From NCBI RefSeq assembly GCF_048771995.1, contig NC_133064.1, positions 25,275,001 to 25,339,000 on the forward strand: a stretch of DNA of 64,000 bases, read 5' to 3'. The notes under the pieces were generated by a model. It did not search any database and had not been told where the DNA came from. It saw nothing but the letters and a program-made list of their open reading frames with translations. A program made the translations under genes and the position numbers. Numbering within the stretch: position 1 is the stretch's first letter; each line of letters starts with the position of its first letter. Positions 10,811 to 20,746 of the stretch are shown piece by piece. The DNA comes from Taeniopygia guttata (Eukaryota; Chordata; Aves; Passeriformes; Estrildidae).

Positions 10811-11052
10811 ATGGGGAACAGGCTGTCTTTAGCTGAGCAGGATCTTTTTTTTTTTTTTAACTACAAATTAGAAATTCAAGATGTAAAATTTGAGAAGAAA
10901 CAGCTTAAAAAACTCATTAGATGGGTTTTCACAGAATTTCCAACTCTAAATACGTCTGAGACTCTTACCCTAAAGTTCTGGGATACTCTGGCACTTAGAT
11001 TATACAGTATGGAAAAGAAGAAGTCCACCTTAAAGTTACGGCCAACATTCAG
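10811..11052 (+). pseudogene. gag: Provirus B gag, matrix part
   Basis: The start MGNRLSLAEQD carries the Gly-2 myristoylation signal seen in class II ERV matrix proteins. A run of T (10848-10857) is a likely frame-slip point. The matrix helices (KKLIRWVFTEFPTLN, LKFWDTLALRLYSME) are recognisable and match the style of matrix in D, E and F. The frame is broken at 11053 by an antisense LTR and resumes at 11540. Confidence 0.75.
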
Positions 11053-11539
11053 TGTTATAAATTATGACACGGGACCAATTTGTGTCATATTCCAATTGAA
11101 GAGATTTTATTAATTTAGCAAGCAAGCAATGTGTGTAAATGCAGCGCTGGGCAGCTGGGGAGTCTTCGCTCCACCAACGGCACGCAACTGATCTCTTGTT
11201 CCAGTTCTTTTTATACAGTCCCCTTTCTTGTTGACGTGGCTTTCTTAGGTCGCTCTGCGCGGACTCCAGTCTGTTGCTAGGGGGTCTTATTCTGCCTCCT
11301 GGTGGTCGCTGGGATGAAGGCTAGCAGTCTTCCTCTTTGTCCTTTTCACGACCTCTCCTTATTTGGTATATTCTGAGTTTCTTCCTGGAACTTAAGACAC
11401 AGTTTCACAAACAAGCGGATCAAGCACGCATACCAAGGACGGTACATTTTTAACCACAACTTCCTTATCTCCTCCTAAGCAAATATGTTCTCAGTACACC
11501 CTGGTTCAGTGAACAAATTTTAACCATTTATTTATCTCA
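11053..11539 (-). mobile_element. Solo LTR, minus strand, inside B gag
   Basis: 487 bp bounded by a perfect 5-bp duplication TTCAG (11048-11052 and 11540-11544). On the minus strand it ends with the same R-U5 block as the C1/C2 LTRs (ACAAATTGGTCCCGTGTCAT then AATTTATAACA) and has AATAAAATCTC as poly(A) signal. Its U3 differs from that of C1/C2, so it is a sister family. Confidence 0.88.
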
Positions 11540-12487
11540 TTCAGGACAATGTTGCAATTTGTAACGTTGGAAAGTGGAAAAACAAGCTAGAGACAGCCAA
11601 AACACACCTCCAAGCAGAGAGAGTGAGGACCGCAGGCTGCGGCAGAAAGAGAGGAGGGGAGGCAGAGATTCCGAGACCCCAATCCTGTCCCCAGCTCGCC
11701 CTGAAGCACACAGACCCCCGGGAGGGCAGGCGGGAGCCAGCACGGCCAGCCACTCCCTGTCCTGTTCATCCGTCACCCCCAAGAAAGGGACAGATGAGTC
11801 CTGGCCAGACAAGTCTGCAACCCATCTCTCCTAACCCACCTAACCTGAAAAACTCCCCTCGGTTTCCTCTGAAAAGTAACCTCAGAGGCGCAAAATCGGT
11901 GAATTTTGGTACTGTAAAGGAAAAAAGCCGAGCTGAATCCATGCTCTGTGAAAACAAAGGCACACATGGCCGGCGCCATGTTTCAGAGGTGTCGCGCTCC
12001 GCCCTTTGTGGGCGTGTCCCATCCTCAGAGTCTCAGGATTCCCTTTCCGATTTGTCACTGAGCTCCTGCCCATCAGACACAGGACACTCCCCTTTTGTGG
12101 GCCGAGCTCAGGCCACCTCCCTGCCCAAACTCCCTGCCCGCACCCCAGGACAGCAGGGCTTCAACATGACAACCATGGGAACCGGAGGTGAGCTCCCAGA
12201 AGTCACCCCATCCAAAATGGCGGCGCCCATATCGGGAGAAACTCCGATGCAAAAGAGATATTCCCACACCCCCCAAGGTTGCCCACCAGAATCTGAGGAC
12301 GAGTTTTGTACATCAGGAGGCACAGACACCTGGCAGAGGATCAGAAGGGACGCAGTACAACACGGAGAATGGGAAATTACTTCTAAGCTCTCTGTCTTTC
12401 CAGTCAGATATAATGTTGGAAGTGCAGGGGGACCAGAGTGGGAAAAGATAAGATTTGCAGAAATAAAAAAGATTTGCAAAGCAGCTA
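11540..12487 (+). pseudogene. gag: Provirus B gag, linker and capsid start
   Basis: After the solo LTR, gag resumes (first codons broken) and then stays open in one frame from about 11623. It is a Pro/Ser-rich linker with PPRKGQ and PNPPNLK patches, typical of the region between matrix and capsid. Capsid begins near 12360 (HGEWEITSKLSVFPVRY, then EWEKIRFAEIKKICKAA) and is cut at 12487 by the C2 composite. The same capsid continues at 28597. The TSD base change makes an artificial stop at 12490. Confidence 0.75.
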
Positions 12488-12533
12488 TGTGAAAGACAAT
12501 AGCATAGTTTTTGTTCACCGGGAAAAGCCCCAG

Positions 12534-12996
12534 TGTGAAAGACAATAGCATAGTTTTTGTTCATCAGGAAAAGTCCCAGGGACTGTGTAAGTCACAGGAA
12601 ACAGTGGGGCAGGAGGGCAGGATGTACCGCTATTAGTAGATAGTGGAATTGAGAGATCTTTGAAAGCTGCGTTACCATATTTGGAGAAGTTATTGCAGGG
12701 TTAACGCTACCTCGGAGGAAGAAGAATAGGAGCTTTCCTCAAACGACCACCGGACAGCAGAAAAAAGACCCCTAGCAACACGCCGCGCAGATGCAGAGCA
12801 CGTCGAGAATATCACAAAGTCCGGAACTGAAGTGGTATAAGAACTGAAAGACCGGGAGGTGCGGTGCGAGCCGTTGGTGGGAGCAGAGGCTCCCCGGCCG
12901 CCGAGCGCTGCATTTGCCCGTACTGCTTGCTTGCTAAATTAATAAAATTCTCTTTATAAAGTGACACAAATTGGTCCCGTGTCATAATTTATAACA
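12534..12996 (+). mobile_element. C1 5' LTR
   Basis: Starts TGTGAAAGACAATAGC and ends AATTTATAACA. AATAAA is at 12941-12946. The start repeats the 46 bases 12488-12533, which belong to the interrupted C2 LTR. Confidence 0.85.
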
Positions 12997-13001
12997 ATAT
13001 G

Positions 13002-13019
13002 TGGTGCCGTGACTCGGAG
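13002..13019 (+). other. C1 primer-binding site, tRNA-His type
   Basis: TGGTGCCGTGACTCGGAG matches the 3' end of tRNA-His (TGGTGCCGTGACTCGGAT) at 17 of 18 positions. It primes minus-strand DNA synthesis and is not a tRNA gene. Confidence 0.8.
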
Positions 13020-13394
13020 AGCAAAATAGCCTGGTTGTTCTGGGACCCTCGGGAGGCGCCCCGCCTTTTTTTTGGCGGCCCGATTGTCCCAGACATCCCG
13101 GTCTCTCTACTGACGAACCTAAATTAAGCTGCGGGCAAAGGAGAGCCAGTTAAAAGGAGAACTGGTTACCCCTGTAAACTTTGTGCACAAAGATCCGAGC
13201 GAAGACGCAGGATGCGTGAGTATAGGCTGGTTTCCCGCTCGGTTTGGGGTGGTTTTCCCGGAGTGTTGTGTGTGAGAGGTCTCATAGAGACCAAGTGAGT
13301 GCGGACCCTCAGTAGTGCGGTTCCCAATACCCGAGAGGGCTTGGGCCATGAACCAGGGGAGCGCGTGTGTGAAAAATTGAGTGCACTCCGGAAG

Positions 13395-14230
13395 ATGGGA
13401 CAGAGGAAAAGCAAGCCCTCTGGTCCCATGGGTGGGGGAACCCCTGCAAAGCTTCCCCAGATTCCTGAGGATAGTCCTCTAGGAGTAATGATAAATAATT
13501 GGCATGCCTTTCCCAGTAGGGGAAAGGGAAAAGATAAAGCAAAAATGATCCACTATTTTAAGGAGGTTTTGGAAAAGTTTGGACCCAAATTTGGGAGGTT
13601 TGGACCCAAATTTGGGGGATTTTAAAGAGGTTTTGGAGATTTCGAGCCGAGTTTGGAGGGTTCTGTCCCAAATCCAGGATGTTCTGACCCAAATTCGGGG
13701 AGTTTTAAGGAGATTTTAGGGGGTTCTGACCCCAAACCAGGAGCTTCTGAGCCGAATCTGGGAGGTTCTGACCCAAATTTGGGGGTTTGGAGGCAGAATT
13801 TAAAGACTTGGAGCTGAAATTTAGAGGTTTTGACACAAATCTGGGGGATTCTGACCCAAATCTGGGGAGTTGTGACCCAAATCTGGGGGGTATGGACCCA
13901 GAATTAGGAAGTTCTGACCCAAATCTGGGGGGATTTGACCCGGAGTTTGGGGGATTTTAAAGAGAAAAGGAGAATTATAAGGGAAATGGGGATGAGAACC
14001 TAGGATAATAAACATCAACAGGGACCATTAGCAGACACTAAAAGGCCCCTGCAAAATCCCCAATGGAATAACCAAGACCCGCAGCATAGGACCCATATGG
14101 ACGACCTGCGGAACATAATCATACAGGGCATTAAGAGAGCCGTCCCTAGGGGACAGAATGTGCAAAAAGCCTTTAAGGTGCAGGACGAGAGGAGGAGGCA
14201 GTGAGACAGGAGAAGGAGATTCTCTCAATC
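13395..14230 (+). pseudogene. gag: C1 gag, mostly replaced by a minisatellite
   Basis: The start MGQRKSKPSGP at 13395 is the same as in C2 and carries the myristoylation Gly. After about 55 residues (HYFKEVLEKF) the matrix dissolves into a minisatellite (13560-13968). Gag homology returns at about 13969 with the capsid segment that in C2 lies at 21625-21835 (MDDLRNIIIQGIKRAVPRGQ). The sequence then jumps into RT. Linker, nucleocapsid and protease are absent. Confidence 0.75.
13560..13968 (+). repeat. Degenerate 20-24-bp minisatellite
   Basis: About 18 imperfect units of the type GGTTCTGACCCAAATCTGGG. Spacing varies from about 20 to 30 bases and some units contain TTTTAAAGAG. Units share GACCCAAAT. 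It has neither the unit regularity nor the unique spacers of a CRISPR array. Confidence 0.85.
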
Positions 14231-14333
14231 CCAGCCCCGAGGACTAAAAGGCAAGTAAGGCAATTATTGGGACTATTTGGGTACTGCAGGTAGTGGATAG
14301 GAAATTTCAGTGGAAAGATAAAACTTTTATATG
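14231..14333 (+). pseudogene. pol: C1 RT connection remnant
   Basis: Short pieces match C2 RT: GAGGAGGCAGTGAGACAGGAG (14188-14212; C2 23306-23326), then GGAGATTCTCTCAATCCCA, then a segment matching C2 23510-23580. The jumps between them show two deletions that removed protease and the RT palm. The frame is cut at 14333 by an antisense LTR and continues at 15219. Confidence 0.7.
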
Positions 14334-15218
14334 TGTCATGGTTTGACGCTGGCACAATGCCAGCACCCCATGAAAATGCAATTTATCAATTAAATATTGT
14401 GAAATGCAATTGAGAACAGAGTAAAGCAGGCTAAACTTAATAATAAAGGAAAAAATTTATTATACTATTCCTACTGTTACTATAAAAGGAAAAGAAAGAA
14501 AAGGAAAAAACGATACAAAATTTAAAATGAAAACTTTCTAAAATATTTCTCTTCTTATTACTTAACTCTACTAAATTATAGTGAGACTCATTTGGATCTT
14601 TAATTAAGTTTTTATCTTTTAAGATAATTAATACTGAGTTTATTGAGGAAGAGAGGAGTCCCCCTTGTATTATAGACTCTTAGGAAACACAGCTGCTACC
14701 TCTTGTGTTTTCATGTTATATGTGGCACTGCTCAGACACACTGGCTAGTGTGACACACTCTTTTTTTTATGTTACAGTGTTCTTACTACTGTGCAGGGAT
14801 AGAGATTGCTTATAGGGCTCTTTTAAGGATGCTTTGCTAAGGACTATTAGGAACAATAGTCTAGTGTTTTATTTCGGGACTATAATCTCTCTCATTTTCC
14901 CCTGGGGTCGAGGGTCTAAAAACAGAGATTGCACTTTTTTTTTTTCTCTGAAGACGAAGGGCATCTTTACACTCTCTTTAGCTCTCTCCGTCTATTCTTG
15001 AACTGGTAGTTGCTGAAGGAGGTCTGTACCTTGTGATGACCGGAACCAGAGAGAGCTAATTCTCTTGGGAATTCTGCTTTTAACCCCTCTGTGTTCTCAG
15101 AGGCGTGTCTACTTTTAATTGGTTATTTTAAGTGTCAGTATCTAAACTTGACTCTTGACTGGATCGACCTCTTCTTTCTAAAAAAAAAAAAAAAATTTTT
15201 CTGTGTCAAACCATGACA
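14334..15218 (-). mobile_element. Antisense solo LTR of the long-LTR family, in C1 pol
   Basis: 885 bp, starting TGTCATGGTTTGACGCTGGC and ending GTGTCAAACCATGACA, so both ends are near-palindromic to each other. Flanks are ATATG (14329-14333) and CTATG (15219-15223), a 5-bp duplication with one mismatch or 4-bp TATG. On the minus strand its end (GGCATTGTGCCAGCGTC) matches the 1.4-kb LTRs at 29697, 31326 and 52805, but its middle is AT-rich and shorter. This is the fifth level of nesting. Confidence 0.82.
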
Positions 15219-16345
15219 CTATGATAAATTGACAAAGGATTACTCAAATAGTCACAAGAAGATGAGGAACAATGAGGCCCTAAAAAGAGAATTGAGTAAT
15301 GCACCTGTACTTAGCCTCCCTGATCTGAAGAGACCTTTTTATCTGTTTGTTAATGTAGATGGGGGGACGGCATATGGAGTTTTGGCTCAAGATTGGGCTG
15401 GGAGTAAGAAACCAGTAGCCTACTTATCAAAGCTTCTGGATCCTGTTAGTCGTGGGTGGCCCACCTGTTTACAGGCAATAGTGGCAGCTGCTTTGCTGGT
15501 AGAAGAAACCGGTAAGATTACCTTTGGAAGCGAGTTAAGGGTAATGTCCCCACATAACATAAGGGGAGTATTGCAGCCGAAAGCAGAAAAATGGATTACA
15601 GATGCTAGGCTTTTGAAGTATGAAGGAATCCTAATTTCATCCCCTAAATTGACACCTGAGGCCACTGCCCTCCAAAATCCTGCACAGTTTCTGTATGGTG
15701 AGCCTTGCTCAGAATTAGCACATGATTGCCTCCAGCAAATAGAAGAACAAATAAAGATTAGACCAGACCTGGAGGGGGAAGAACTGGAAACAGGGGATAA
15801 GCTGTTTGTGGATGGATCATCCAGGGTACTTGAAGGGAAAAGAAGGTCGGGATATGCTATAATTGATGGGAAAACCCTACAGGTAAAGGAATCTGGTCCC
15901 CTGAGCCCCAGCTGGTCCGCCCAGGCATGCGAATTGTATGCAGTATTAAGGGCTCTAAGATTATTAGAGGGAAAGGCGGGGACAATTTACACTGACTCAA
16001 AATATGCCTATGGTGTTGTGCACACTTTCGGGAAAATTTGGGAGGAAAGAGGTTTAATCAATTCACAGGGTAAAGGACTGCTGCATGATAAAACAGATTT
16101 TGCAGGCAATAAGGGGTCCAAAAGAGATAGCTATAGTGTACATACGGGGACACCAGAAGGGCATGGGAAACACAATCAGAGGAAATAATCTAGCTGACCA
16201 GGAGGCAAAAAGAGCGGCACTACTAACTTTAAAATATAAACCGATGAACATGCAACGGGAGAATTGTACCACCTGTGGGGGTGGTTTGGAATGTTTTTGT
16301 GAAAGCCCTGAGGAGAAATATTGCTGTTCACATGGCCCAAAATTC
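15219..16345 (+). pseudogene. pol: C1 RT C-terminus and RNase H
   Basis: One frame is open from about 15229 to 16188. It covers the RT connection (NAPVLSLPDLKRPFYLFVNV, AYLSKLLDPVSRGWPTC) and RNase H, with the motifs LFVDGSSRVLEGKRRSGY (first Asp), ACELYAVLRALRLL (Glu) and IYTDSKYAYGVVHTF (second Asp). A frameshift near 16085 leads to RGHQKGMGNTIRGNNLADQE, the C-terminal RNase H motif. RNase H would degrade the RNA strand of the hybrid. The active-site acids are visible, but the ORF lacks its RT and is not functional. Confidence 0.85.
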
Positions 16346-17467
16346 ACTTGAACATTTACTGTTCAAGAAAAACAAAAATTGGACTGAATGGGGGTATGGG
16401 AAAAAGAGGAAGGTAAATGGATATTACCTGATGGTCGGGAGGTGTTGCCAAAAGCGATGGCATTGAGAGTATTACAGGCAATGCACGGCAAAACGCACTG
16501 GGGAACTCAAGCACTAATAGACCAATTTGCTATTAAATATATGTGTATAGGGGTATATAACCTGGCCAAGCAGGTAACCAGTCGCTGTCTAACCTGCTTA
16601 AAGGTAAATAAGCAGCAGCAAAGAGAGAGAGTGATGGGTGGTCAGAGCTGGTTCACAGACCCTTTTCTCACGTACAGGTGGATTTCACAGAGTTACCTAA
16701 AGTAGGAAGGTATAAGTACTTGCTAGTCATAGTGGATCACCTCACCCACTATGTGGAAGCCTTCCCCACAGCAAGGGCAACTGCACATGTTGTAGTAAAA
16801 ATAATACTGGAAGACGTTATCCCCAGATATGGTATATTGGTGGCGGTAGACTCAGACCGGGGCCCTCACTTCACCTCGAAGGTGACAAAGGACATTTTTC
16901 ATACTCTGAGAATACAGTGGAAACATCACACCCCATGGCACCCACAAAGTTCCGGAAGGGTGGAAAGGATGAATGGGGAAATTAAGAAACAATTGACTAA
17001 GTTATGTCATGGGTAAAATGCTTACCCCTCTAGCACTGTTGAACATCCGTACCCAACCTCCACTGATGTGGGGGTTTCACCCTTTGAGATGCCATATGAC
17101 ATTGAGGCCCCCATGAACCACCTATGTATAGAAAATTTTCAAATCAACACCTACATCACACAGATAATGAATAGGAGAGAGGAGCTCCAGAAAAAAGGGG
17201 CTGTTATTGCAGAGACCACCTTTGGACCTCCCCATTCACAAAATAAAGCCTGGGGATAAAGTACTTATTAAAACTTGGAAAGAGACCTGCCTGACCTCAC
17301 GTTGGGAAGGTCCGTTTGTTGTTTTGCTTACCACAGAAACTGCTATCAGGACACCTGAGTAGGGGTGGACTCATGCGAGCCACGTCAAAGGTCCAGTCAC
17401 CACAGACGACCACTGGAAAGTGACCAGCCAGCCTGGGGACTTGAAGGTTACCATTAAGAGAAACTGA
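16346..17467 (+). pseudogene. pol: C1 integrase
   Basis: Broken frames encode all three integrase domains. The zinc-binding His/Cys site is partly visible (HGKTHWGTQALIDQF, then CLTCLKVN). The catalytic core shows VDFTELPKVGRYKYLLVI (Asp), VDSDRGPHFTS (Asp) and SSGRVERMNGEI (Glu). The end, with a W-GPF motif as in gammaretroviral GPY/F domains, continues to VTIKRN and stop TGA 17465-17467. Frameshifts occur near 16680 and 17016. Confidence 0.82.
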
Positions 17468-18048
17468 TGAACTCTGTATACATCATTCAAGTCAGTCACA
17501 AAGGGGAGCAAGAGGGATATAATTACCTGCTTGTTAGTGATTATTTGATAATTTGTAATAAGGTAAACTGTGATTGTTATCCTTTTGTATGCTTTGCATG
17601 TAAAGTTTGCCAAGAACGGTGGGGAGTCCAGTGCCGAAGGGGGAGGCTGCCCACTGGGGTTTGTACAGAATGTTACACGACTGAATGAGAATTAACTGAA
17701 GCTGTGTTGAAATTAGGGGAGTGGGAAATCAGTGGATTCCCTTTGAATCTGAGGAAAATTTACACCAGAGGGGTGCATCCAGAAAACTTTTGTTTCCACT
17801 CTAACGAGCCCCCTCCATTTGTTGCCCAAATTATAAAAGAGTGTTGTCGGAGGGAACTAAAGGGGGTCCCGTGTGACCCACCCCCGGTCAAGGATAAGAA
17901 CTGGGAACAGTACAAGGTTAGGCAGGAGCAGGGGAATGGGCGCTCAGGCGAGTACCGCTGCTGCCGAGAAGATGGTTTACCCCATGGCTCGAAGCACCCG
18001 AGTCGGCGGGCGAGGCAGAGGGGAAAGAGCCAGGCCCCCCAAAAATAG
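17467..18048 (+). pseudogene. Unassigned cysteine-rich ORF between pol and env (C1)
   Basis: I do not recognise this as a known retroviral gene. The ATG at 17467 shares its A with the pol stop (TGATG). The frame runs 193 codons with one in-frame TGA (17686-17688). Residues about 38-70 hold eight cysteines spaced C-x-C-x4-C-x2-C-x2-C-x7-C-x9-C-x2-C, identical to C2, which would suit two metal sites. The second half contains ECCRRELKGVPC and VKDKNW, and the C-terminus is YRCCREDGLPHGSKHPSRRA followed by a basic RQRGK tail. It is in a different region and frame from env. A role as an accessory regulator is only a hypothesis; an unusual env leader is the main alternative. Confidence 0.6.
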
Positions 18049-18179
18049 AATAATGCTGAAATGCTCCAACTATTGCCAGCCAAGTACTAAGTTCCTCCAG
18101 AAGACCAGTCTGATTACCCCCGAGACACCAACAGGGCAACAAACCCAAAAGGGGAAAATAAGACATTATATAGTAAATG

Positions 18180-18766
18180 CAAGGTCAGGACTCCACCCTT
18201 ATTGGCAAATTACTGGTATTACAATGTTTTTTTTACCCTATACTAAGGAGAGGGCTCCCAAGCTTTACATCAACCTTTTAAGTGGACACTAACCCGAGTG
18301 GATGGTGTGGGAATTCAGAACCAGATAACATCCAGATCCCCTAGTTTTAACCCACAGTTATGTGAACTAGCCCCTATAGAGCCTTGTTTGGATAGAAATG
18401 GATTTTATATGTGCCCAGCATCAAACCCAGGGAAAGGGTATTGCAACTACCCTGGAGAATATTTCTGTGGGCACTGGGGCTGTGAAACAATAGCTTCAGA
18501 TTGGTCAGTAGCAGGAGATAAATTCCTTAAAGTATCATGGGGGCCTTATGGATATAAACCTCCACAGAAGGATTCCAGTGGTAAAATTGTGAACTCGGAG
18601 AACTGTCATTATTAAGGGAAGGCTAGAAGCATCACACCTGATGCTGATTAGAGCAAAATATGAGTCAATACCAGAAAACCTAGAAATGGAAGAGATCCTA
18701 GTTATAAACCACCAAGAATTACAAAGGTTTGATGAACAAAATGATGAAAAGACAAAAGGGGGGATT
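18180..18766 (+). pseudogene. env: C1 env, internally deleted
   Basis: The N-terminal third of the surface subunit is recognisable (CLDRNGFYMCPASNPGKGYC, HWGCETIASDWS) and aligns with C2 env residues about 55-135. At about 18612 it jumps to the cytoplasmic tail (LEASHLMLIRAKYES, then INHQELQRFDEQN), which in C2 lies about 1 kb further on. The rest of SU, the fusion peptide, the CX6CC region and the membrane anchor are gone. It ends in the polypurine tract AAAAGGGGGGA before the 3' LTR. Confidence 0.82.
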
Positions 18767-19229
18767 TGTGAAAGACAATAGCATAGTTTCTGTTCATCAG
18801 GAAAAGTCCCAGGGATTGTGTAAGTCACAGGAAACAGTGGGGCAGGAGGGCAGGATGTACTGCTATTAGTAGATAGTGGAATTGAGAGATCTTTGAAAGC
18901 TGCGTTACCATATTTGGAGAAGTTATTGCAGGGTTAACGCTACCTCGGAGGAAGAAGAATAGGAACTTTCCTCAAACAACCACCGGACAGCAGAAAAAAG
19001 ACCCCTAGCAACACGCTGCGCAGATGCAGAGCACGTCGAGAATATCACAAAGTCCGGAACTGAAGGGGTATAAGAACTGAAAGACCGGGAGGTGCGGTGC
19101 GAGCCGTTGGGGAGAGCAGAGGCTCCCCGGCCGCCGAGCGCTGCATTTGCCCGTACTGCTTGCTTGCTAAATTAATAAAATTCTCTTTATAAAGTGACAC
19201 AAATTGGTCCCGTGTCATAATTTATAACG
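18767..19229 (+). mobile_element. C1 3' LTR
   Basis: Starts TGTGAAAGACAATAGC after the polypurine tract and shares the variant TGCTATTAGTAGATAGTGG with the C1 5' LTR, unlike C2. Its last base is G (CG instead of CA), followed by the CCCAG duplication. Confidence 0.85.
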
Positions 19230-20350
19230 CCCAGGAATTGTGTAAGGCGCAGGAAACAGTGGGGCAGGAAGGCAGGATGTATGGAATCAATAGACTGTGG
19301 AATTGAGAAATCTTTGCAAGCTGTGTAACAATATTTTGAGAAGTTGTTGCAGGATTAACGCTATCTCGGAGGAAGAAGAATAGGAGCTTTCCTCAAATGA
19401 CCACCGGACAGCAGAAAAAAGGACCCCCTAACAGTAGTGTCCTAGGGTGACGTTATGGTGTTTGTATCTCCAATCGTGTGTTCTGTTTACGTTTGATATT
19501 ATGTTCTGTGCTTTCAGAACTGACTCTGAAAGTGAAGGTTTGTTTTGCCTTGTTATCATCTGGTTCACCTCCCCCCATGGTCTGCTGTCTAGAAAAGGCT
19601 AGGGCTGGCTGGCTGGCTTTGCTTTGCTTGCTTGCTTGCTTGGCTTGCTTGCTTTGCCTGCTTTCTTGCTTTGCTTGCTTCCTAGTTAGGTTAGCTAAGC
19701 AGTCCAATTCTTTCCCTGGACTGCTGCTTTTTCCTTTCCTCTTCCTGAATACCATCCAACCTGCTCTGGACTGGGATCTGGGAAACACCAAGGAAAACCA
19801 GGAGCCTGCATTTTGTGATCTGCAGCAGCCATCCCCAGTGCTGGAGAGCAATCCCCAGCGTCCAGACCCGGGCGACCATTCCCAGGAAAGACTTTCTGGA
19901 TTTGTTCATCTCTTCAGAGGGGTGAAAGAGTTTTGTTGTCATCTAGTGTTGTTAATTGTTTTGGTGCTGGGGAGTGCTTTGTTCGTTTAATAAACAGGTT
20001 CTTTTCCACTTCTCTCAGAGGAAATTTTTCCCTGAACCAGGTGGGTGGGGAGGCGCCGTGGGGGTTTATTTCCTGGGGGCTCCTTTCAGAGGGTTTTCCC
20101 CAAATTTGCCCTAAACTAGGACAAGTAGGAAGCACATCCGCAGAGCACATCTGGAAGGCCATGTCAGCAGAAAATGATACAGTATAAAGAAGGACCGGGA
20201 TAAGGAACCGATGTGAGCCGTGGGTGGAGCAGAGAGAGAGAGGCTCCCCAATTGCCTAGCGCTGCATTTGTGCATATTGCTTGATTGCTAAATTAATAAA
20301 ATTCTCTTTATAAAGTGACACAAATTGGTCCCGTGTCATAATTTATAACA
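19230..20350 (+). mobile_element. C2 5' LTR, remaining pieces
   Basis: 19230-19437 and 20124-20350 continue the C2 5' LTR begun at 12488-12533. Sequence variants (GGAATCAATAGACTGTGG; AGGAAGCACATCCGCAGAGC) match the C2 3' LTR at 28123. Positions 19230-19234 are the second CCCAG copy and 20124-20128 the second AGTAG copy. AATAAAATTC lies near 20296. Confidence 0.85.
19438..20123 (+). mobile_element. Solo LTR inside the C2 5' LTR
   Basis: 686 bp with terminal inverted repeats TGTCCTAG / CTAGGACA and a perfect 5-bp duplication AGTAG (19433-19437 and 20124-20128). AATAAA lies at about 19988-19993, giving plus orientation. A GCTTGCTT-rich tract is at 19615-19680. It belongs to a family different from C1/C2. 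Confidence 0.9.
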
Positions 20351-20353
20351 AGT

Positions 20354-20371
20354 TGGTGCCGTGACTCGGAG
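20354..20371 (+). other. C2 primer-binding site, tRNA-His type
   Basis: TGGTGCCGTGACTCGGAG, the same tRNA-His site as in C1, four bases after the LTR. The leader 20372-20746 holds no supported gene. Confidence 0.82.
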
Positions 20372-20746
20372 AGCAAAATAGCCTGGTTGTTCTGGGACCC
20401 TTGGGAGGCGCCCTGCCTTTTTTTTGGCAGCCCAATTGTCCCAGACCTTCCGGTTTCTCTACCGACGAACCTAAATTAGGCTGCGGGCAAAGGAGAGCCG
20501 GTTAAAAGGAGAACCGGATACCCCTGTAAACTTTGTGCATGAAGATCCGAGCGAAGACGCAGGACCCGTAAGTATAGGCCAGTAATCCGCTTGGTTTGGG
20601 ATGGTTATCCTGGACTGTTGTGTATGAGAGGTCTCATAGAGACCAAGTGAGTGCGGACCCTCAGTAGTGCGGTTCCCAATACCCGAGAGGGCTTGGGCCA
20701 CGCACCAGGGGAGCGCGTGTGTGAAAAATTGAGTGCACTCCGGAAG

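Larger units (their letters stand above)
12534..19229 (+). mobile_element. Provirus C1 (class I) inside the C2 5' LTR
   Basis: C1 is a relative of C2 with its own pair of LTRs (12534-12996, 18767-19229) that resemble each other more than those of C2. CCCAG flanks it (12529-12533 and 19230-19234), and the interrupted C2 sequence (AAAAGCCCCAG / GAATTGTG) is continuous in C2's 3' LTR. The last LTR base is G instead of A. Internally, most of gag, protease and RT and the middle of env are deleted, and an antisense LTR lies at 14334-15218. Confidence 0.88.

Noticed and set aside
11541-12551. Antisense frames across B gag
   Set aside because: They are shadows of the Pro/Ser-rich gag frame, which has homology to class II gag.
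13002-13019. tRNA-like sequences at provirus starts (also 20354, 43926, 60210)
   Set aside because: Only the 18-base complement of a tRNA 3' end is present; these are primer-binding sites.
13560-13968. Possible CRISPR-like array
   Set aside because: Units are degenerate and contiguous with no unique spacers, and the context is an avian provirus.
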